A DNA stretch of 64,000 bases from Candidatus Puniceispirillum sp. (GTDB lineage Bacteria > Pseudomonadota > Alphaproteobacteria > Puniceispirillales > Puniceispirillaceae), in contig JAOEUK010000005.1 in the NCBI GenBank assembly GCA_028382965.1, positions 62,001 to 126,000 of the forward strand. The letters run 5' to 3'. The position numbers and the translations under genes are program-made. This document shows positions 28,804-39,704 of the stretch, piece by piece. How positions within the stretch are numbered: the stretch's first letter is position 1; every line of letters starts with the position of its first letter. Under the pieces are notes generated by a model that was not told where the DNA came from, did not search any database, and was given only the letters and a program-made list of their open reading frames with translations.

Positions 28804-29622
28804 CTAGTCACGTCTGGCCCGATCAATCCGCATCAAGCTGTCCAGCAATGACGGCATTTCAGATAAAGGCACCATATTATGCCCATCTGATGGAGCTCGA
28901 TCTGGAGCTTCATGCGATTCCATGAATATACCTTGAACGCCAACAGCAACCGCTGCCCTTGCCAGTACCGGCACGAATTCACGCTGCCCTCCTGAACTGC
29001 CGCCAAGCCCGCCAGGTTGCTGAACCGAATGGGTAGCATCAAAGACAACCGGATGGCCCAATGCCGCCATGGTAGGCAAGGAGCGCATGTCCGACACAAG
29101 CGTATTATAGCCAAACGATGTTCCACGCTCGGTTAGTAATAGCTTTTCATTACCAGCCGCAATAATTTTTGCCACAACATGGGTCATATCCCATGGTGCC
29201 AAAAACTGACCCTTTTTCACATTGATAACACATCCAGTTTTTGCTGCTTCAACAAGAAGATCCGTTTGCCGGCACAAAAAGGCAGGAATTTGGATAATGT
29301 CAAGTACTTCAGCCGCCGCAGCGCATTGATCAGGCAGGTGAACATCGCTTAAAACTGGTACGCCAACCTTAGCCTTGACCATAGCCAGAATGTCCAGCCC
29401 ATCATCCATGCCAACCCCGCGCACAGCATCAGAAGATGTTCGGTTTGCCTTGTCATAGGATGATTTGTAAACAAACCCCATACCGGCTTTTGTCGCCAAT
29501 TGGGCAAGAGCCTCGGCACAGTATAGAGCGTGATCGCCGCTTTCAATCTGGCAGGGACCCGCAATCAAAAGCAGTGGCGCATCGCCACCACAAGCAACGT
29601 TACCAATTCTTACAGCCTCCAT
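28804..29622 (-). CDS. kdsA: 3-deoxy-D-manno-octulosonate 8-phosphate synthase
   Basis: Condenses phosphoenolpyruvate with arabinose 5-phosphate to KDO-8-phosphate for lipopolysaccharide inner core, which indicates a Gram-negative LPS-bearing envelope. The 272 residues include [71 protein letters not shown]-type [26 protein letters not shown] and [23 protein letters not shown] precedes ATG 29622. It shares its direction with the pyrG-eno run. Confidence 0.96.
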   Translation of the reverse strand: MEAVRIGNVACGGDAPLLLIAGPCQIESGDHALYCAEALAQLATKAGMGFVYKSSYDKANRTSSDAVRGVGMDDGLDILAMVKAKVGVPVLSDVHLPDQCAAAAEVLDIIQIPAFLCRQTDLLVEAAKTGCVINVKKGQFLAPWDMTHVVAKIIAAGNEKLLLTERGTSFGYNTLVSDMRSLPTMAALGHPVVFDATHSVQQPGGLGGSSGGQREFVPVLARAAVAVGVQGIFMESHEAPDRAPSDGHNMVPLSEMPSLLDSLMRIDRARRD

Positions 29623-29673
29623 AACATCTGCTCCCTAACACAAATAGTGGTCACTCACGGCCTAAAACCATAA

Positions 29674-31353
<1,680 letters not shown>

Positions 31354-31382
31354 TTAATTGCAAAAATTTTAAAATTGTTTGG

Positions 31383-31406
31383 ATTGACAAATCGTTATTT
31401 GTCAAT
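31383..31406 (-). terminator. Perfect 10-bp stem-loop after secG
   Basis: ATTGACAAAT at 31383-31392 is followed by a CGTT loop and then its exact complement ATTTGTCAAT at 31397-31406. It begins 8 bases past the secG stop on the minus strand and 81 bases before the pyrG start. The stem is AT-rich and the minus-strand bases after it are only partly T-rich, so it could be a weak terminator of secG, an attenuator of pyrG, or an mRNA-stabilising hairpin. Confidence 0.45.
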
Positions 31407-31413
31407 CTTGTCC

Positions 31414-31725
31414 TTACTTGCCAGTTGGCACAGTAGGCCCAGATGGCTTAGCGGGTGTTTCTTTTATTACATCATTAACAATTGATACTGGCGCTTTTCC
31501 AGCACCCGCCATTATCGCAAGAACAATCGTTGTTGAAAAAAAACCGACAGCTAAAATAGTTGTTAGTCGCGTCAGAAGACTTGCGGTACCCCGCGCAGTC
31601 ATAAACCCACCACCACCTCCGCCACCGCCAATACCAAGGCCTCCACCTTCGCTTCGCTGAAGTAGAACAGTAATGACCAGCCCAAGGGCGATCAAAATAT
31701 GAATAGTCAGAACCAGCGTTTCCAT
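31414..31725 (-). CDS. secG: Protein translocase subunit SecG
   Basis: Small subunit of the SecYEG translocon in the inner membrane. The 103 residues have a first membrane segment (METLVLTIHILIALGLVITVLLQ), the conserved QRSEGGGLGIGGGGGGGGFMTARGTASLLTR loop (only the pattern is given), and a second membrane segment (LTTILAVGFFSTTIVLAIMAG), then a proline-rich tail. The glycine stretch is longer than in many homologues. It lies between tpiA and pyrG, as is usual. Confidence 0.93.
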   Translation of the reverse strand: METLVLTIHILIALGLVITVLLQRSEGGGLGIGGGGGGGGFMTARGTASLLTRLTTILAVGFFSTTIVLAIMAGAGKAPVSIVNDVIKETPAKPSGPTVPTGK

Positions 31726-31835
31726 AGTATTGGTTTCCTGCAGATGAAATCTATGTGCCGCTTATATTGCGTCTTTGATTAGTTTTCAACAAAAATGGCG
31801 CAAGTGATGTCCATTTTGGAATTCATTTGCTGTAT

Positions 31836-32600
31836 TTATTTTACAAACTCGGATTTTAACATTTGCGAACGTGCCGATTCACAAATCAAATCAAACGCCT
31901 CAGCGTCAAGACTTGCGCCACCAATCAGCCCTCCACCAACGTTATCAAGAGAAAAAATAGATGCCGCATTCTCTGCATTTACCGAACCACCATAAAGAAT
32001 CGGTACATTTGGTATTATATCGCCCCTTTGATTTTTTGGAAGCTCACTAGCAATTGCATCATGCATTGCGGCGATATCAGCAAGTGATGCCACTTCACCT
32101 GTTCCTATAGCCCAAACTGGCTCGTAAGCGATCATAAGCTGGCCTCGCGGTATTTCATCGGGGACAGAAGCACGCAACTGGTCAATAACCACCTGCTCTG
32201 CTTGTCCAGCATGCCGCTCACCAAGTGTTTCGCCAAGGCAAACAATTACATCCATGCCATGAACAATTGCCTGTTTTGCTTTTTCGGCAACCAACCGGCT
32301 TTTCTCACCGTGATTAATCCGCCGTTCAGAATGCCCCAGAAGCACAACTGATGCGCCGCAATCACGCAGCATCGCTGCCGAAACGTCACCCGTATGCGCT
32401 CCATCCGCAGCTTGATGACAATCCTGTCCACCAAGCCGAATATCACTGCCCTGAAGGCGAATGGACATTGGAATTAAATATGTGTGCGGCGCAAGTAATA
32501 TCCTAGTCACTGGCTGAACAATTTTAGCGTTAAGGGCATTAGCGAGGCCCCCTGCATCCTTTAATGATGGGTTCATTTTCCAATTAGCGGCAATAATCAT
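31836..32600 (-). CDS. tpiA: Triose-phosphate isomerase
   Basis: Interconverts dihydroxyacetone phosphate and glyceraldehyde 3-phosphate. From ATG at 32600 it has 254 residues with AANWKMN (catalytic Lys), VVLLGHSERR (catalytic His), AYEPVWAIGTGEVAS (catalytic Glu), LYGGSVNAENA and GGLIGGASLDAEAF. A GTG at 32627 would add nine residues before MIIAANWKMN and is less likely. It is the first gene of the long minus-strand run to lipA. Confidence 0.95.
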   Translation of the reverse strand: MIIAANWKMNPSLKDAGGLANALNAKIVQPVTRILLAPHTYLIPMSIRLQGSDIRLGGQDCHQAADGAHTGDVSAAMLRDCGASVVLLGHSERRINHGEKSRLVAEKAKQAIVHGMDVIVCLGETLGERHAGQAEQVVIDQLRASVPDEIPRGQLMIAYEPVWAIGTGEVASLADIAAMHDAIASELPKNQRGDIIPNVPILYGGSVNAENAASIFSLDNVGGGLIGGASLDAEAFDLICESARSQMLKSEFVK

Positions 32601-32933
32601 TTCAATATCAATCTTACAAAAGTCCACTTATTACAAAGAGTTTGTACCTAAAAAAACCATGTAATGTTGACAAATCTTGGCTAGATTTTACGTATCGTAT
32701 ACGTCCTTAAATTAATTTATTTGCTTTATAACACATATCGATCGACATAACCTAAACAACATTAACACAATCGCTAGTCCAAACTGGAACAAAAAACCTG
32801 ATTATTTTTATGAAACATATTATATTATAATATTGAAGTTGCCCCACTTGCCGGCAATCTTTATTAAAGTAAATTAAAGCTTAGAATTCTGGCTAAAACA
32901 GCCCGACCTGAAAAAGAAATGGACGACTGAAAA
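32601..32933. other. Divergent intergenic region tpiA / ppiD
   Basis: AT-rich 333-bp spacer between two divergently transcribed genes, so it should hold promoters for both. A TTGACA at 32667-32672 on the plus strand is a perfect -35 hexamer, but no good -10 lies 16-18 bases further; CGTATACG at 32696-32703 is an 8-bp palindrome in that place. No coding sequence or stable hairpin is apparent. Confidence 0.4.
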
Positions 32934-34790
32934 ATGCTACAGGCAATGCGCAGCGGTACTAAATCCCCAATTATGAAGTTTTTTCTTCTGTTCCTAGCGG
33001 GTGGGTTTGCCTTGTGGGGTGTTGGAGATGTCACTACAGGCCTGATTGGCGGAAGTGACAAAGCCATTTCAGCCCATGATGTATCGATGTCACCACGCGA
33101 GGTTGCTGTAGAATTTGAGCGTACACGGCGAAACTATCTGCCAAATAGTAGCGTTGGTGAGGCCCTCCAGAGCGGCTTACTCAATGACGTGATGGGGGCA
33201 TTGTCGCGCGATGTTCTTTTCCGAGCTGAAAATCTTGGGCTTAACTTAACAGTCACGCGCGAGATGCAGCGAGATTCAATAGTTAATGAAAAATCATTTC
33301 AAGACAAACTTGGCTCTTTTTCTGAGGGGCGCTTTTTACAAGCCCTTAACCGCTCTGGCATGTCAGAATCAGACTATCTAAAACGTGTCGATGGAGTATT
33401 GATGCGTGATCAATTGATGGGATCACTAACGTCTGGGACCCGCTTTGACAAAGCTACTGCCCGAGTTATTGCTTCCTATGACCTTGAAAAGCGCGTTGTG
33501 CGGCTTACCAGTTTTCCAGTTACTACCAGTTCGATCCCCACGCCAGCGGCGAATGTCCTTGAGAAGTTTTTTGCAGAAAATAAATCAGTTTATGATGCTC
33601 CTAAACTTCGCAAAGTAACCATAGCCAGTATTTCAGCCCAAATGCTGGCAAATAAGCTTGATATACCCAATGCTGAAATCCAGTTAGCATTTGAGAATCG
33701 AATTGAAGAGTTCAGCAAACCAGAAATGCGCAAAATTCAGCAAATGGTTTTTGACGATATCGAAAAAGCTAAAACAGCCCAATTACGCATTATTTCGGGT
33801 GAAAAATTTGTTGCTGTTGCTGCCGATATGTTGAACTGGACAGATGCTGATACAATTCTTGGTACCGTTACCAAATCAGCGCTTGATCCAGCGCTAGCAG
33901 ATATTGCTTTTGGAAGTGAAGTTGGAATTCCTGTTGGGCCAGTGGAAACAGCATTTGGTCAACATGTCATTGTTGTTGAAAAAATTATTATGGGTGAACA
34001 AGCTTTGTTGCCTGATGTTAAGCAAAAGATTATTGACACGCTGCGTGCCGAAAAATCCATTGATATGCTTTACGAAAAGGCAAATGAGTTTGAGGATGCA
34101 ATCGGCTCAGGTGCCACTATTGAGGAAGCTGTTTTCAAGGTTGGTGGTAGCCTTATCACAATCGAAAATGTTAGTCGCAATGGCCTTGACGTTGATGGCC
34201 GTCCAATCACAGGAGATGGAGCCAAATTAATCAAAGACACCGCTGTTTTGGACCTGATTTGGGCGGGTGAAATAAATGAAACAAGTGTCATCCAAGAAGG
34301 TGGTGACGATATGTTCTTTGCAGTAAAGGTAAACTCTCAAAGCCCCCAAAAAGAAAGAAGCCTTGATGATGTTCGTCAGCGTGTTAATGCTGACTGGAAA
34401 AAGGCTGAGGCAATCAAAATAGCCAAGGCCAGCGCCGAAGTAGCAGCCAAGATAAATGATGATAATGGCACCATCACTGAAACATTCCGCCGGAATGGTC
34501 TAGGTCTTGATCATGAGGCGGCAGGACTTATTGCAAACCGCGCCTTTGATTTGAAAATTAATAGTAGCGGTGTGGTTGAAACTGGCAGTGAGGCTATTGC
34601 CATTAAAACTCTTCAGATTATTCCAGCCGGTGATACAGAAATTGAAGAAACTGGAGCAATTGTTATTGAGGTGTTAAATAATGCACTTCGAGAAGATATG
34701 CTGAACATGGTATTACTATCCTTTTCTGAAAGTCATGACCTTCAGCTTAATCCCACAGCTGTTCGCCAGCTACTTGTTGGAAACCAGTAG
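32934..34790 (+). CDS. PpiD-like membrane-anchored peptidyl-prolyl isomerase
   Basis: Periplasmic folding factor of the SurA/PpiD class. The 618 residues start with MLQAMRSGTKSPIMK, one membrane anchor (about 14-33), then a SurA_N-like helical part (SVGEALQSGLLNDVMGALSRDVLFRAEN) and a PpiC-like parvulin domain around 240-350 (FSKPEMRKIQQMVF, DIAFGSEVGIPVGPVETAFGQHVIVVEKI). Its length and layout match the roughly 620-residue alphaproteobacterial PpiD proteins. Whether the parvulin domain is catalytic cannot be judged here. Its stop TAG overlaps the GTG of trpE in TAGTG. Confidence 0.88.
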   Translation: MLQAMRSGTKSPIMKFFLLFLAGGFALWGVGDVTTGLIGGSDKAISAHDVSMSPREVAVEFERTRRNYLPNSSVGEALQSGLLNDVMGALSRDVLFRAENLGLNLTVTREMQRDSIVNEKSFQDKLGSFSEGRFLQALNRSGMSESDYLKRVDGVLMRDQLMGSLTSGTRFDKATARVIASYDLEKRVVRLTSFPVTTSSIPTPAANVLEKFFAENKSVYDAPKLRKVTIASISAQMLANKLDIPNAEIQLAFENRIEEFSKPEMRKIQQMVFDDIEKAKTAQLRIISGEKFVAVAADMLNWTDADTILGTVTKSALDPALADIAFGSEVGIPVGPVETAFGQHVIVVEKIIMGEQALLPDVKQKIIDTLRAEKSIDMLYEKANEFEDAIGSGATIEEAVFKVGGSLITIENVSRNGLDVDGRPITGDGAKLIKDTAVLDLIWAGEINETSVIQEGGDDMFFAVKVNSQSPQKERSLDDVRQRVNADWKKAEAIKIAKASAEVAAKINDDNGTITETFRRNGLGLDHEAAGLIANRAFDLKINSSGVVETGSEAIAIKTLQIIPAGDTEIEETGAIVIEVLNNALREDMLNMVLLSFSESHDLQLNPTAVRQLLVGNQ

Positions 34791-36289
34791 TGGCGCTAGG
34801 AACTAGTGATAATTTTGACAGCTTTGCAGCCACTTTTGACGCTGACAGTCTTCAGCTTGTTCACCGTGTTCTCGTAGCTGACACTCAAACTCCCGTTTCG
34901 GCCTATTTAAAGCTAGCAGGCGATAAGCCAAACTGCTTTTTATTGGAATCAGTTGAAGGTGGTGAAGTTAGAGGTCGCTTCTCGGTTATTGGATTAGCAC
35001 CCGATCTGATCTGGCGGTGCCGCAATGGACAGGCTGAAATCAACAAAACACCTGAAAATGAGAGTTGCTTTGAGCCTGAAAAATTACCCCCACTAGATTC
35101 ACTTCGAGCACTGATGCGGCAATCTCAAATGTCTAATACGGGTAATTTGCCGCCAATGGCCGCAGGTTTGTTTGGCTATTTCGGATATGACATGATTCGC
35201 CTGATAGAGGATATCCCTGACTCTAATGAGCCAATTATTGAAATGGATGATGCACTATTGCTAAGGCCTTCTTTGATTGCTATTTTTGATAGACTTCAGG
35301 ACAGTATTACCCTTGTTACACAAATTCGACCGAATGATTGGGATAATGCGGCTACGGCTTGGAACGAAGCTCAATCCCGCCTTGTCAGCGCCATCAAAGA
35401 TCTGGACAGCCCATTACCTCACACCGAAATTGGCAATGCCAAAACGCCACTTCCTGAACCAACAGCCAATATGAAAAAATCTTCTTTTTTGGATATGGTT
35501 GAAAAAGCTAAAGATTATATTCGCGCGGGCGACATATTCCAAATTGTTGTATCTCAGAGGTTTAGCATTCCCTTTAACCTGCCATCAATCAATTTGTATC
35601 GATCATTGCGTCGACTAAACCCATCTCCTTTTCTGTTTCATTTTAATTTTGGAAAAATGGCGCTGGTAGGTTCCAGTCCAGAAATTCTAGTACGACTACG
35701 CGGTATTGACGTCACAATTCGCCCTGTTGCTGGCACTAGAAAGCGTGGCGCAAATCCTAATGAAGATGCGGCAAATGCTGCCGACTTAATGGCTGATGTT
35801 AAAGAAAGGGCTGAACACCTGATGCTACTGGACCTCGGACGCAACGATGTTGGGCGAGTATCAAAGCCGGGCACAGTGCGTGTTAAATCAAATTATGAGG
35901 TTGAATATTACAGTCACGTCATGCACATAGCTTCCCAGGTTGAAGGAGAGATTCGTGACAACCTTGACGCAGTTGATGCTTTGGTTGCTGGATTTCCAGC
36001 CGGCACAGTATCTGGTGCCCCAAAAATTCGAGCTATGGAGCTGATTGACAAACTTGAACCAGACAAGCGTGGTGCCTACTCTGGTGCTGTCGGCTACATT
36101 TCAGTCGCAGGTGATCTTGATACGTGCATCGCGCTTCGGACAGCAGTTATCAAAGACAAAACCATGTACGTTCAAGCTGGCGCTGGAGTAGTTTATGACA
36201 GTGATCCAGAGTCAGAATATGAAGAGACACGGAGCAAGGCAAGAGCCCTAATCCGTGCCGCCGGTGAGGCACTGCGCTTCACACACTGA
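34790..36289 (+). CDS. trpE: Anthranilate synthase component I
   Basis: Makes anthranilate from chorismate, first step of tryptophan synthesis. The 499 residues include the tryptophan feedback site LLESVEGGEVRGRFSVIG, GSSPEILVRL, RPVAGTRKRGANP, HLMLLDLGRNDVGRVS, FPAGTVSGAPKIRAMELI and VQAGAGVVYDSDPESEYEET. GTG at 34790 overlaps the upstream stop (TAGTG), so translation is coupled to the ppiD-like gene. In many Alphaproteobacteria trpG, trpD and trpC follow; here a terminator-like hairpin and a LysE gene follow instead, so the rest of the pathway must be elsewhere. Confidence 0.96.
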   Translation: MALGTSDNFDSFAATFDADSLQLVHRVLVADTQTPVSAYLKLAGDKPNCFLLESVEGGEVRGRFSVIGLAPDLIWRCRNGQAEINKTPENESCFEPEKLPPLDSLRALMRQSQMSNTGNLPPMAAGLFGYFGYDMIRLIEDIPDSNEPIIEMDDALLLRPSLIAIFDRLQDSITLVTQIRPNDWDNAATAWNEAQSRLVSAIKDLDSPLPHTEIGNAKTPLPEPTANMKKSSFLDMVEKAKDYIRAGDIFQIVVSQRFSIPFNLPSINLYRSLRRLNPSPFLFHFNFGKMALVGSSPEILVRLRGIDVTIRPVAGTRKRGANPNEDAANAADLMADVKERAEHLMLLDLGRNDVGRVSKPGTVRVKSNYEVEYYSHVMHIASQVEGEIRDNLDAVDALVAGFPAGTVSGAPKIRAMELIDKLEPDKRGAYSGAVGYISVAGDLDTCIALRTAVIKDKTMYVQAGAGVVYDSDPESEYEETRSKARALIRAAGEALRFTH

Positions 36290-36356
36290 CTTTTTGCTTC
36301 TTTCAAACCACCTGACCTTGCCAAGGCTTACAGTCTTTGTCTAAGGTTACGCCCTA

Positions 36357-36386
36357 CTCTGATTTCTAAATCAGAGCCTCTTTTGT
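36357..36386 (+). terminator. Terminator hairpin after trpE
   Basis: CTCTGATT at 36357-36364 pairs with AATCAGAG at 36369-36376 around TCTA, an 8-bp stem, followed by CCTCTTTTGTCTT. It lies 68 bases past the trpE stop and ends about 30 bases before the LysE start, so it probably ends the ppiD-trpE transcript. Confidence 0.6.
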
Positions 36387-36417
36387 CTTGTCGTACTGAT
36401 TGATTAAACGTTGCCCC

Positions 36418-37014
36418 ATGGATTTGCCAACCATACTATCATTTACACTATTCGCATTTGTATCTGCCTTTACACCAGGCCCAAATAACATCATGCTAGC
36501 AGCCTCAGGAGCTAATTTTGGATTTTGGGCTAGCGTACCTCATATATCAGGCGTTTTGATCGGCTTTATCTCATTGGTTGTAGCAGCAGGACTGGGGCTT
36601 TCTGGATTGTTTTCCATATTCCCTAACTTTTATAATATATTAAAGATTATTAGTTTCTTTTTTTTAGTTTACCTTGCATTAAAAATTGGGACAGCTGGGC
36701 ATGCACAAGCTCAGCACCGCGATCTACCACTACGATTCTGGCAAGCTGCGATGTTTCAATTAGTTAATCCAAAAGGTATATCAGTTATTATCAGTTCAGT
36801 TACAGCCTTTACAAGTAGCGCAAACGCATTGGCAACCGAGGTTTTTGTTTTGTTTGTGGTCTTTTCATTTGTCACAATTGGATCCACCTGCACTTGGACC
36901 CTATTTGGCATGGTCATTGGTAAGATTCTAAACTCAGAAAAAAGGCTGCGCTTATTCAACCGTTCAATGGCATCATTATTGTTTGTGAGTTTAGTGCCGG
37001 TGATTTTAAGCTAG
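36418..37014 (+). CDS. LysE/RhtB-family amino-acid exporter
   Basis: Inner-membrane exporter of the LysE/RhtB family, usually exporting amino acids such as lysine, homoserine, threonine or leucine; the substrate here is unknown. From ATG at 36418 it has 198 residues with about six hydrophobic segments and the N-terminal family signature FTPGPNNIMLAASGANFGFWASVPHISGVLIGF. A TTG at 36400 would add six residues; neither start has a clear Shine-Dalgarno. It sits alone after the trpE terminator. Confidence 0.85.
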   Translation: MDLPTILSFTLFAFVSAFTPGPNNIMLAASGANFGFWASVPHISGVLIGFISLVVAAGLGLSGLFSIFPNFYNILKIISFFFLVYLALKIGTAGHAQAQHRDLPLRFWQAAMFQLVNPKGISVIISSVTAFTSSANALATEVFVLFVVFSFVTIGSTCTWTLFGMVIGKILNSEKRLRLFNRSMASLLFVSLVPVILS

Positions 37015-37257
37015 CCGACCACTTACCAAACAGATACCTCTCCATGCCAAATCAGGACTTAAAATTATATTAAATTAATGATTTTATCTAAAAAGTCTAA
37101 CCAAAGATATTAACTCATCAGCGTTCCTAAAAAAATTTCTAAGAAAAAGACAATTTTAACTGTACCAGCGCTACACTCATCGCAATCACATTTGCAATTA
37201 CACTAATTTCCGATAGGCTAAAGACCCTATTAACAAATTAATCAAAGTCTAAAAAGC

Positions 37258-39039
37258 ATGAATTTGACCCAGAAAACTGTCAACTCTCCGCATTATATCA
37301 CACATGCAAACCTGGTTGAGACCTTTTTCAAAAATGCAGCTAAACACGGTGAAAAACCGCTTCTTTTTCATAAACAAAAAGGGAAATGGGCTGGAAAAAA
37401 CTGGAATGAGGTTGCTAATGCAGTGCGACGCCTAGCTGGAGCGCTTGTTGCAGCTGGGATAAAACCCCGCGACCGCGTTATCATCAGTGCAGAAAATCGG
37501 CCTGAATGGGCTATCGCCGACCTTGCCATTATGTCGATTGGCGCAATTGTTGTTCCAGCTTATACAACTAACACGGAAGACGACCATATATATATCATGG
37601 AACATTCCGGTGCGGTAGCAGCCATCACATCTGGCGGCATTCTCGCCAGCCGTTTAGTTCTTGCGGCGTCGCGCGTTGAAAATATTCGTATGCTTGTAAC
37701 AATGGATGAGGGGGAAAATCAGCCAAACCTTGGCACAAAAATAATCTGCAATTGGCAGTCATTGATGGAAACCAATCAACCTCTTGCTGATATTGATAGC
37801 CGTATTGCGGCTCAAGATACTGATGATATTTGCTGTCTTGTCTATACATCTGGTACAGGCGGCAGGCCAAAAGGTGTGATGCTTACACACCGTTCGATTC
37901 AAGCTTGCATCACAGCCGCAATTGAAATTCTAAAAGAAGGAGGAGTTGACAAAAACCAAAGATTTTTATCACTTCTTCCTCTATCACATTCATATGAACA
38001 TACCGCTGGCATGCACTTGCCAATTCAAACAAAGTCAGAAGTTTGGTATTGTGAGTCTGTTGAACAGATTGGTGCAAATCTAAAAGAAGTATCGCCAAGC
38101 CTCATGACTGCAGTTCCGCGGCTCTATGACGTGCTGCATGAGAGAATTGTGAGAAGCGTTAGAACCAAGGGTGGCCTAACTGAAAAATTGTTTTTGGAAA
38201 CTATCCGCCTTGGGCGTAAACGCTTGGCTGGCAAAGCGTTGTTACCCCATGAGTTTTTCATCGATCTCTTACTCGAACGTCTTGTTCGTCAAAAAATACA
38301 GGCACGACTTGGTGGGAGGCTGAAATACTTCATTTCTGGAGGAGCTGCTCTAAATCCTGAAATTGGAAGCTTCTTTATGGCACTTGGTGTCAAGCTATTG
38401 CAAGGTTACGGACAGACTGAAGCATCACCAGTAATCTCGGCAAACCGGCCAAATAAAATCAAAATCGAAACAGTTGGTCCCCCTGTTTCTGGAGTAGAAG
38501 TCCGCTTTGCTGATGATGGAGAAATTCTTGTACGTGGAGATCTATTAATGAAGGGCTATTGGCGCGATGATCACAGCACCGCTGCAGCAATTCGCGATGG
38601 CTGGCTACACACAGGCGATATAGGTAGTTTGGATGATGACGGCTACATAAGCATTACTGGACGAAAAAAAGAAATCATTGTTAACTCAGGTGGTGAAAAT
38701 ATTGTACCAACCAGAGTTGAGGCGTTATTAACAATAGAAGCTGAAATTGAGCAGGCAATGGTTGATGGTGACCAGCGACCTTGGCTAGCAGCAGTCATTG
38801 TTCCAAGCTTGGAAACTCGTAAAAACGCTAACACTCAAGAGGCACTAATACTGCTAATTACAGAAACAGTTGAACGTGCAAATAGTAGGCTTTCACAGAT
38901 TGAGCGGGTTAGAAAGTTTATTATTGCTGATGATTTTTTTACAATTGAAAACAGTCAATTAACGGCCACCTTGAAAGTAAGGCGTCATATTGTAAAGGCC
39001 CAATACAAGGATCGGCTTGCTGCCCTGTACACCCGTTAA
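37258..39039 (+). CDS. Long-chain acyl-CoA synthetase (AMP-binding)
   Basis: ATP-dependent acyl-CoA ligase of the adenylate-forming superfamily, in the long-chain group with FadD15-like members. The 593 residues carry the P-loop motif YTSGTGGRPKGVMLTHRS, LLPLSHSYEHTAG, FISGGAALNPEIGSFF, GYGQTEASPVISANRP, the ATP motif GWLHTGDIGSLDDDGYISITGRKKEIIV, and a C-terminal domain. No fatty-acid transport or beta-oxidation gene is adjacent, so the substrate remains open. ATG at 37258 is the first in-frame start. Confidence 0.9.
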   Translation: MNLTQKTVNSPHYITHANLVETFFKNAAKHGEKPLLFHKQKGKWAGKNWNEVANAVRRLAGALVAAGIKPRDRVIISAENRPEWAIADLAIMSIGAIVVPAYTTNTEDDHIYIMEHSGAVAAITSGGILASRLVLAASRVENIRMLVTMDEGENQPNLGTKIICNWQSLMETNQPLADIDSRIAAQDTDDICCLVYTSGTGGRPKGVMLTHRSIQACITAAIEILKEGGVDKNQRFLSLLPLSHSYEHTAGMHLPIQTKSEVWYCESVEQIGANLKEVSPSLMTAVPRLYDVLHERIVRSVRTKGGLTEKLFLETIRLGRKRLAGKALLPHEFFIDLLLERLVRQKIQARLGGRLKYFISGGAALNPEIGSFFMALGVKLLQGYGQTEASPVISANRPNKIKIETVGPPVSGVEVRFADDGEILVRGDLLMKGYWRDDHSTAAAIRDGWLHTGDIGSLDDDGYISITGRKKEIIVNSGGENIVPTRVEALLTIEAEIEQAMVDGDQRPWLAAVIVPSLETRKNANTQEALILLITETVERANSRLSQIERVRKFIIADDFFTIENSQLTATLKVRRHIVKAQYKDRLAALYTR

Positions 39040-39074
39040 TAGTCGATGCTTTGGCCTGCTACAAATTAAAGCGA

Positions 39075-39302
39075 TTATTTTACCCAAGTGGAACTCCGTT
39101 TTGGCCCCAGATCATCACTCATTAACTGACTGAAGGCCTCTGCAAAATTACGATGCGCTTCTCGATTTTTTTTCAAAATAGCATCTAGCGGAATAACGAT
39201 GTCTCCATCTTTACGAAGCCTAGGAGGGTCATAATTACCATAACCAATTATAAGTTGCTGCAAAGCAGCCATCAATTCTTTTTCCTGTTCATCCTCGGCC
39301 AT
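39075..39302 (-). CDS. Conserved-looking small hypothetical protein
   Basis: A 75-residue soluble, charged protein that I do not recognise. It begins MAEDEQEKELMAALQQLIIGYGNYDPPRLRKDGDIVIPLDAI and ends with a helical FAEAFSQLMSDDLGPK region. ATG at 39302 is chosen because GGGAG lies 7 bases upstream; the longer reading from 39323 lacks such a site. The Shine-Dalgarno, acidic start and convergence 36 bp from the acyl-CoA synthetase stop support a real gene. No metal, nucleotide or DNA-binding motif is visible. Confidence 0.6.
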   Translation of the reverse strand: MAEDEQEKELMAALQQLIIGYGNYDPPRLRKDGDIVIPLDAILKKNREAHRNFAEAFSQLMSDDLGPKRSSTWVK

Positions 39303-39704
39303 TTTAAGCTCCCTTGACATCATCAGCAGCTAAATCATCACTGATATTTTTAGATTAACGGCGCAAAAGTCCAGCTACAAACATCAACTCTTACTAATGA
39401 GAGCGAACGGTTTGAGAACCTTTTTTAACAAACCATGCAATAGATTTGCCATAGCTTAAATATTCTGCGTTAAATTTAAAACTATAAACGAGGTTTTATA
39501 GGTTGTCATTACCTCCAGAGTGGCATCATTCAAGCCTCCCCAGCAAGTTGAAAGAGGCTTTATGAGTCACTTTAGCCGCAATTATCTTGGAAGCATAAAT
39601 TGAATTGCCTAATGATGGCTACAATAGCAATCAACATTATCGAAGCCTAAAAAATAGGATAGTCCTTTATATTAATGCTAAAAAAAACTTAGTTAGTTTC
39701 GTGA
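39303..39704. other. Intergenic region upstream of DMT gene
   Basis: A 402-bp AT-rich spacer between the divergent small hypothetical gene and the DMT transporter. No open frame with start signals was found. It contains TTTTATAGGTTGT at 39494-39506, a 13-bp exact match to 3552-3564 upstream of recG, with partial similarity continuing for about 25 bases. Confidence 0.4.

Noticed and set aside
32667..32695. TTGACA-based promoter for the ppiD-like gene
   Set aside because: The -35 is perfect but no acceptable -10 stands at 16-18 bases, and it is about 260 bp from the start codon.
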